Assembly: GCA_934615635.1 (NCBI GenBank) | Contig: CAKTTT010000158.1 | Coordinates: 1-5,459 of the forward strand | From: an uncultured Eubacteriales bacterium | Lineage (GTDB): Bacteria; Bacillota; Clostridia; Oscillospirales; Acutalibacteraceae | Direction: 5' to 3' | Length of the DNA stretch: 5,459 bases | Program-made: the position numbers and the translations under genes | The notes under the pieces: generated by a model | What the model was told of the DNA's origin: nothing | The model's database searches: none | What the model saw: the letters and a program-made list of their open reading frames with translations, nothing else | Shown here: one piece after another, positions 5,065-5,459 of the stretch | How positions within the stretch are numbered: position 1 is the first letter of the stretch | How the letters are laid out: each line of letters starts with the position of its first letter

Positions 5065-5459
5065 TCACGCCTGTGTCTCCTCGCTCATGATCATCGCCTT
5101 GAGATTGTTCAGCGTCACCTTTGTTTCCGCCGTCGTCTCCCCCAGCAGGCTGGCGATCTCCTGGGCGGCGATCATCTGCTTCTCAATGACCTTCTGGGCC
5201 ATCTCGGCGGATTCCAGCCGGGCGCGATAGGTCTGCTCCTTGCGCTGCTCCTCCTCGGTAATATCCTGAAGGAAGCCCATGACGATATCCTGATTTTCCA
5301 CATACACCAACGTCTGCCGGGCGATCATCGACAAGGATTCCAGCCGCACCTTTTTATCCACAATATTCCGATGCGTGGCGAATACCTCTTCAAAATCAGC
5401 GGGATCCATATATTCGAACAGTCCCGCCTTAAGCGCCTGCTGCCGAGAAACCCCAAAGG
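5065..5459 (-). CDS. hydS: C-terminal part of a PAS-containing sensory [FeFe] hydrogenase-like protein (HydS type), cut by the window edge
   Basis: The last 130 residues of the protein are present, reading from codon TTT at 5457; the frame is open to the edge, so the ATG at 5409 is internal. The visible part begins at the end of a PAS-like domain: GVSRQQALKAGLFEYMDPAD at residues 2-21, and the strand-rich segment ending in QDITEEEQ at about 76-83. A long charged helix follows, likely a coiled coil, with the stretch QEIASLLGETTAETKVTL at about 101-118. This tail matches my recollection of the C-terminus of clostridial HydS (group C) proteins, whose N-terminal hydrogenase domain is thought to sense H2. 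No H-cluster motif is in the window, so the hydrogenase part is inferred from the tail and from the neighbouring phosphatase and hydrogenase genes. A PAS-type signalling protein without hydrogenase is the alternative. Its stop lies 145 bases before the phosphatase start. Confidence 0.8.
   Translation of the reverse strand, partial: FGVSRQQALKAGLFEYMDPADFEEVFATHRNIVDKKVRLESLSMIARQTLVYVENQDIVMGFLQDITEEEQRKEQTYRARLESAEMAQKVIEKQMIAAQEIASLLGETTAETKVTLNNLKAMIMSEETQA

Overview
The window reads as a chromosomal segment of a strictly anaerobic, moderately GC-rich Firmicute of the class Clostridia (inference). It carries [FeFe] hydrogenase genes, an FprA-type flavodiiron protein and a clostridial-style PotA ATPase. 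All supported genes lie on the minus strand, so transcription runs from high to low coordinates. Both ends of the window cut a gene.

In the direction of transcription: (1) 5459-5065 is the C-terminal 130 residues of a protein resembling the PAS-containing, putatively H2-sensing hydrogenase HydS. (2) 5064-4920 is an unusually structured 145-base intergenic stretch. It has a candidate four-way-junction RNA, a perfect 17-base palindrome, and a short helix that could mask the ribosome binding site of the next gene. (3) 4919-3744 is a SpoIIE/PP2C-type protein phosphatase with an extra C-terminal domain. (4) 3684-2230 is a complete monomeric [FeFe] hydrogenase of the group B type, with several FeS motifs ahead of the H-cluster domain. 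(5) 2229-2040 is a regulatory spacer with a palindromic operator candidate, a hairpin and an extended -10 promoter. (6) 2039-849 is a complete flavodiiron protein (FprA), followed by a strong intrinsic terminator at 828-786. (7) 785-408 holds an AT-rich spacer, a near-consensus sigma-A promoter at 669-641, and an open frame that runs without a stop into the next gene. (8) 407-1 is the N-terminal part of PotA, the ATPase of a spermidine/putrescine ABC importer.

The first three genes look like one operon in which a sensory hydrogenase and a phosphatase are coupled to a catalytic hydrogenase, plausibly tuning hydrogen metabolism to H2 level or redox state. The flavodiiron protein appears to have its own promoter and would remove O2 (or NO) that destroys H-clusters. 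PotA starts an unrelated, separately promoted unit. The most unusual part is the hydS-phosphatase leader, where nearly every base can be placed in nested helices and the wobble pairs favour the sense strand.
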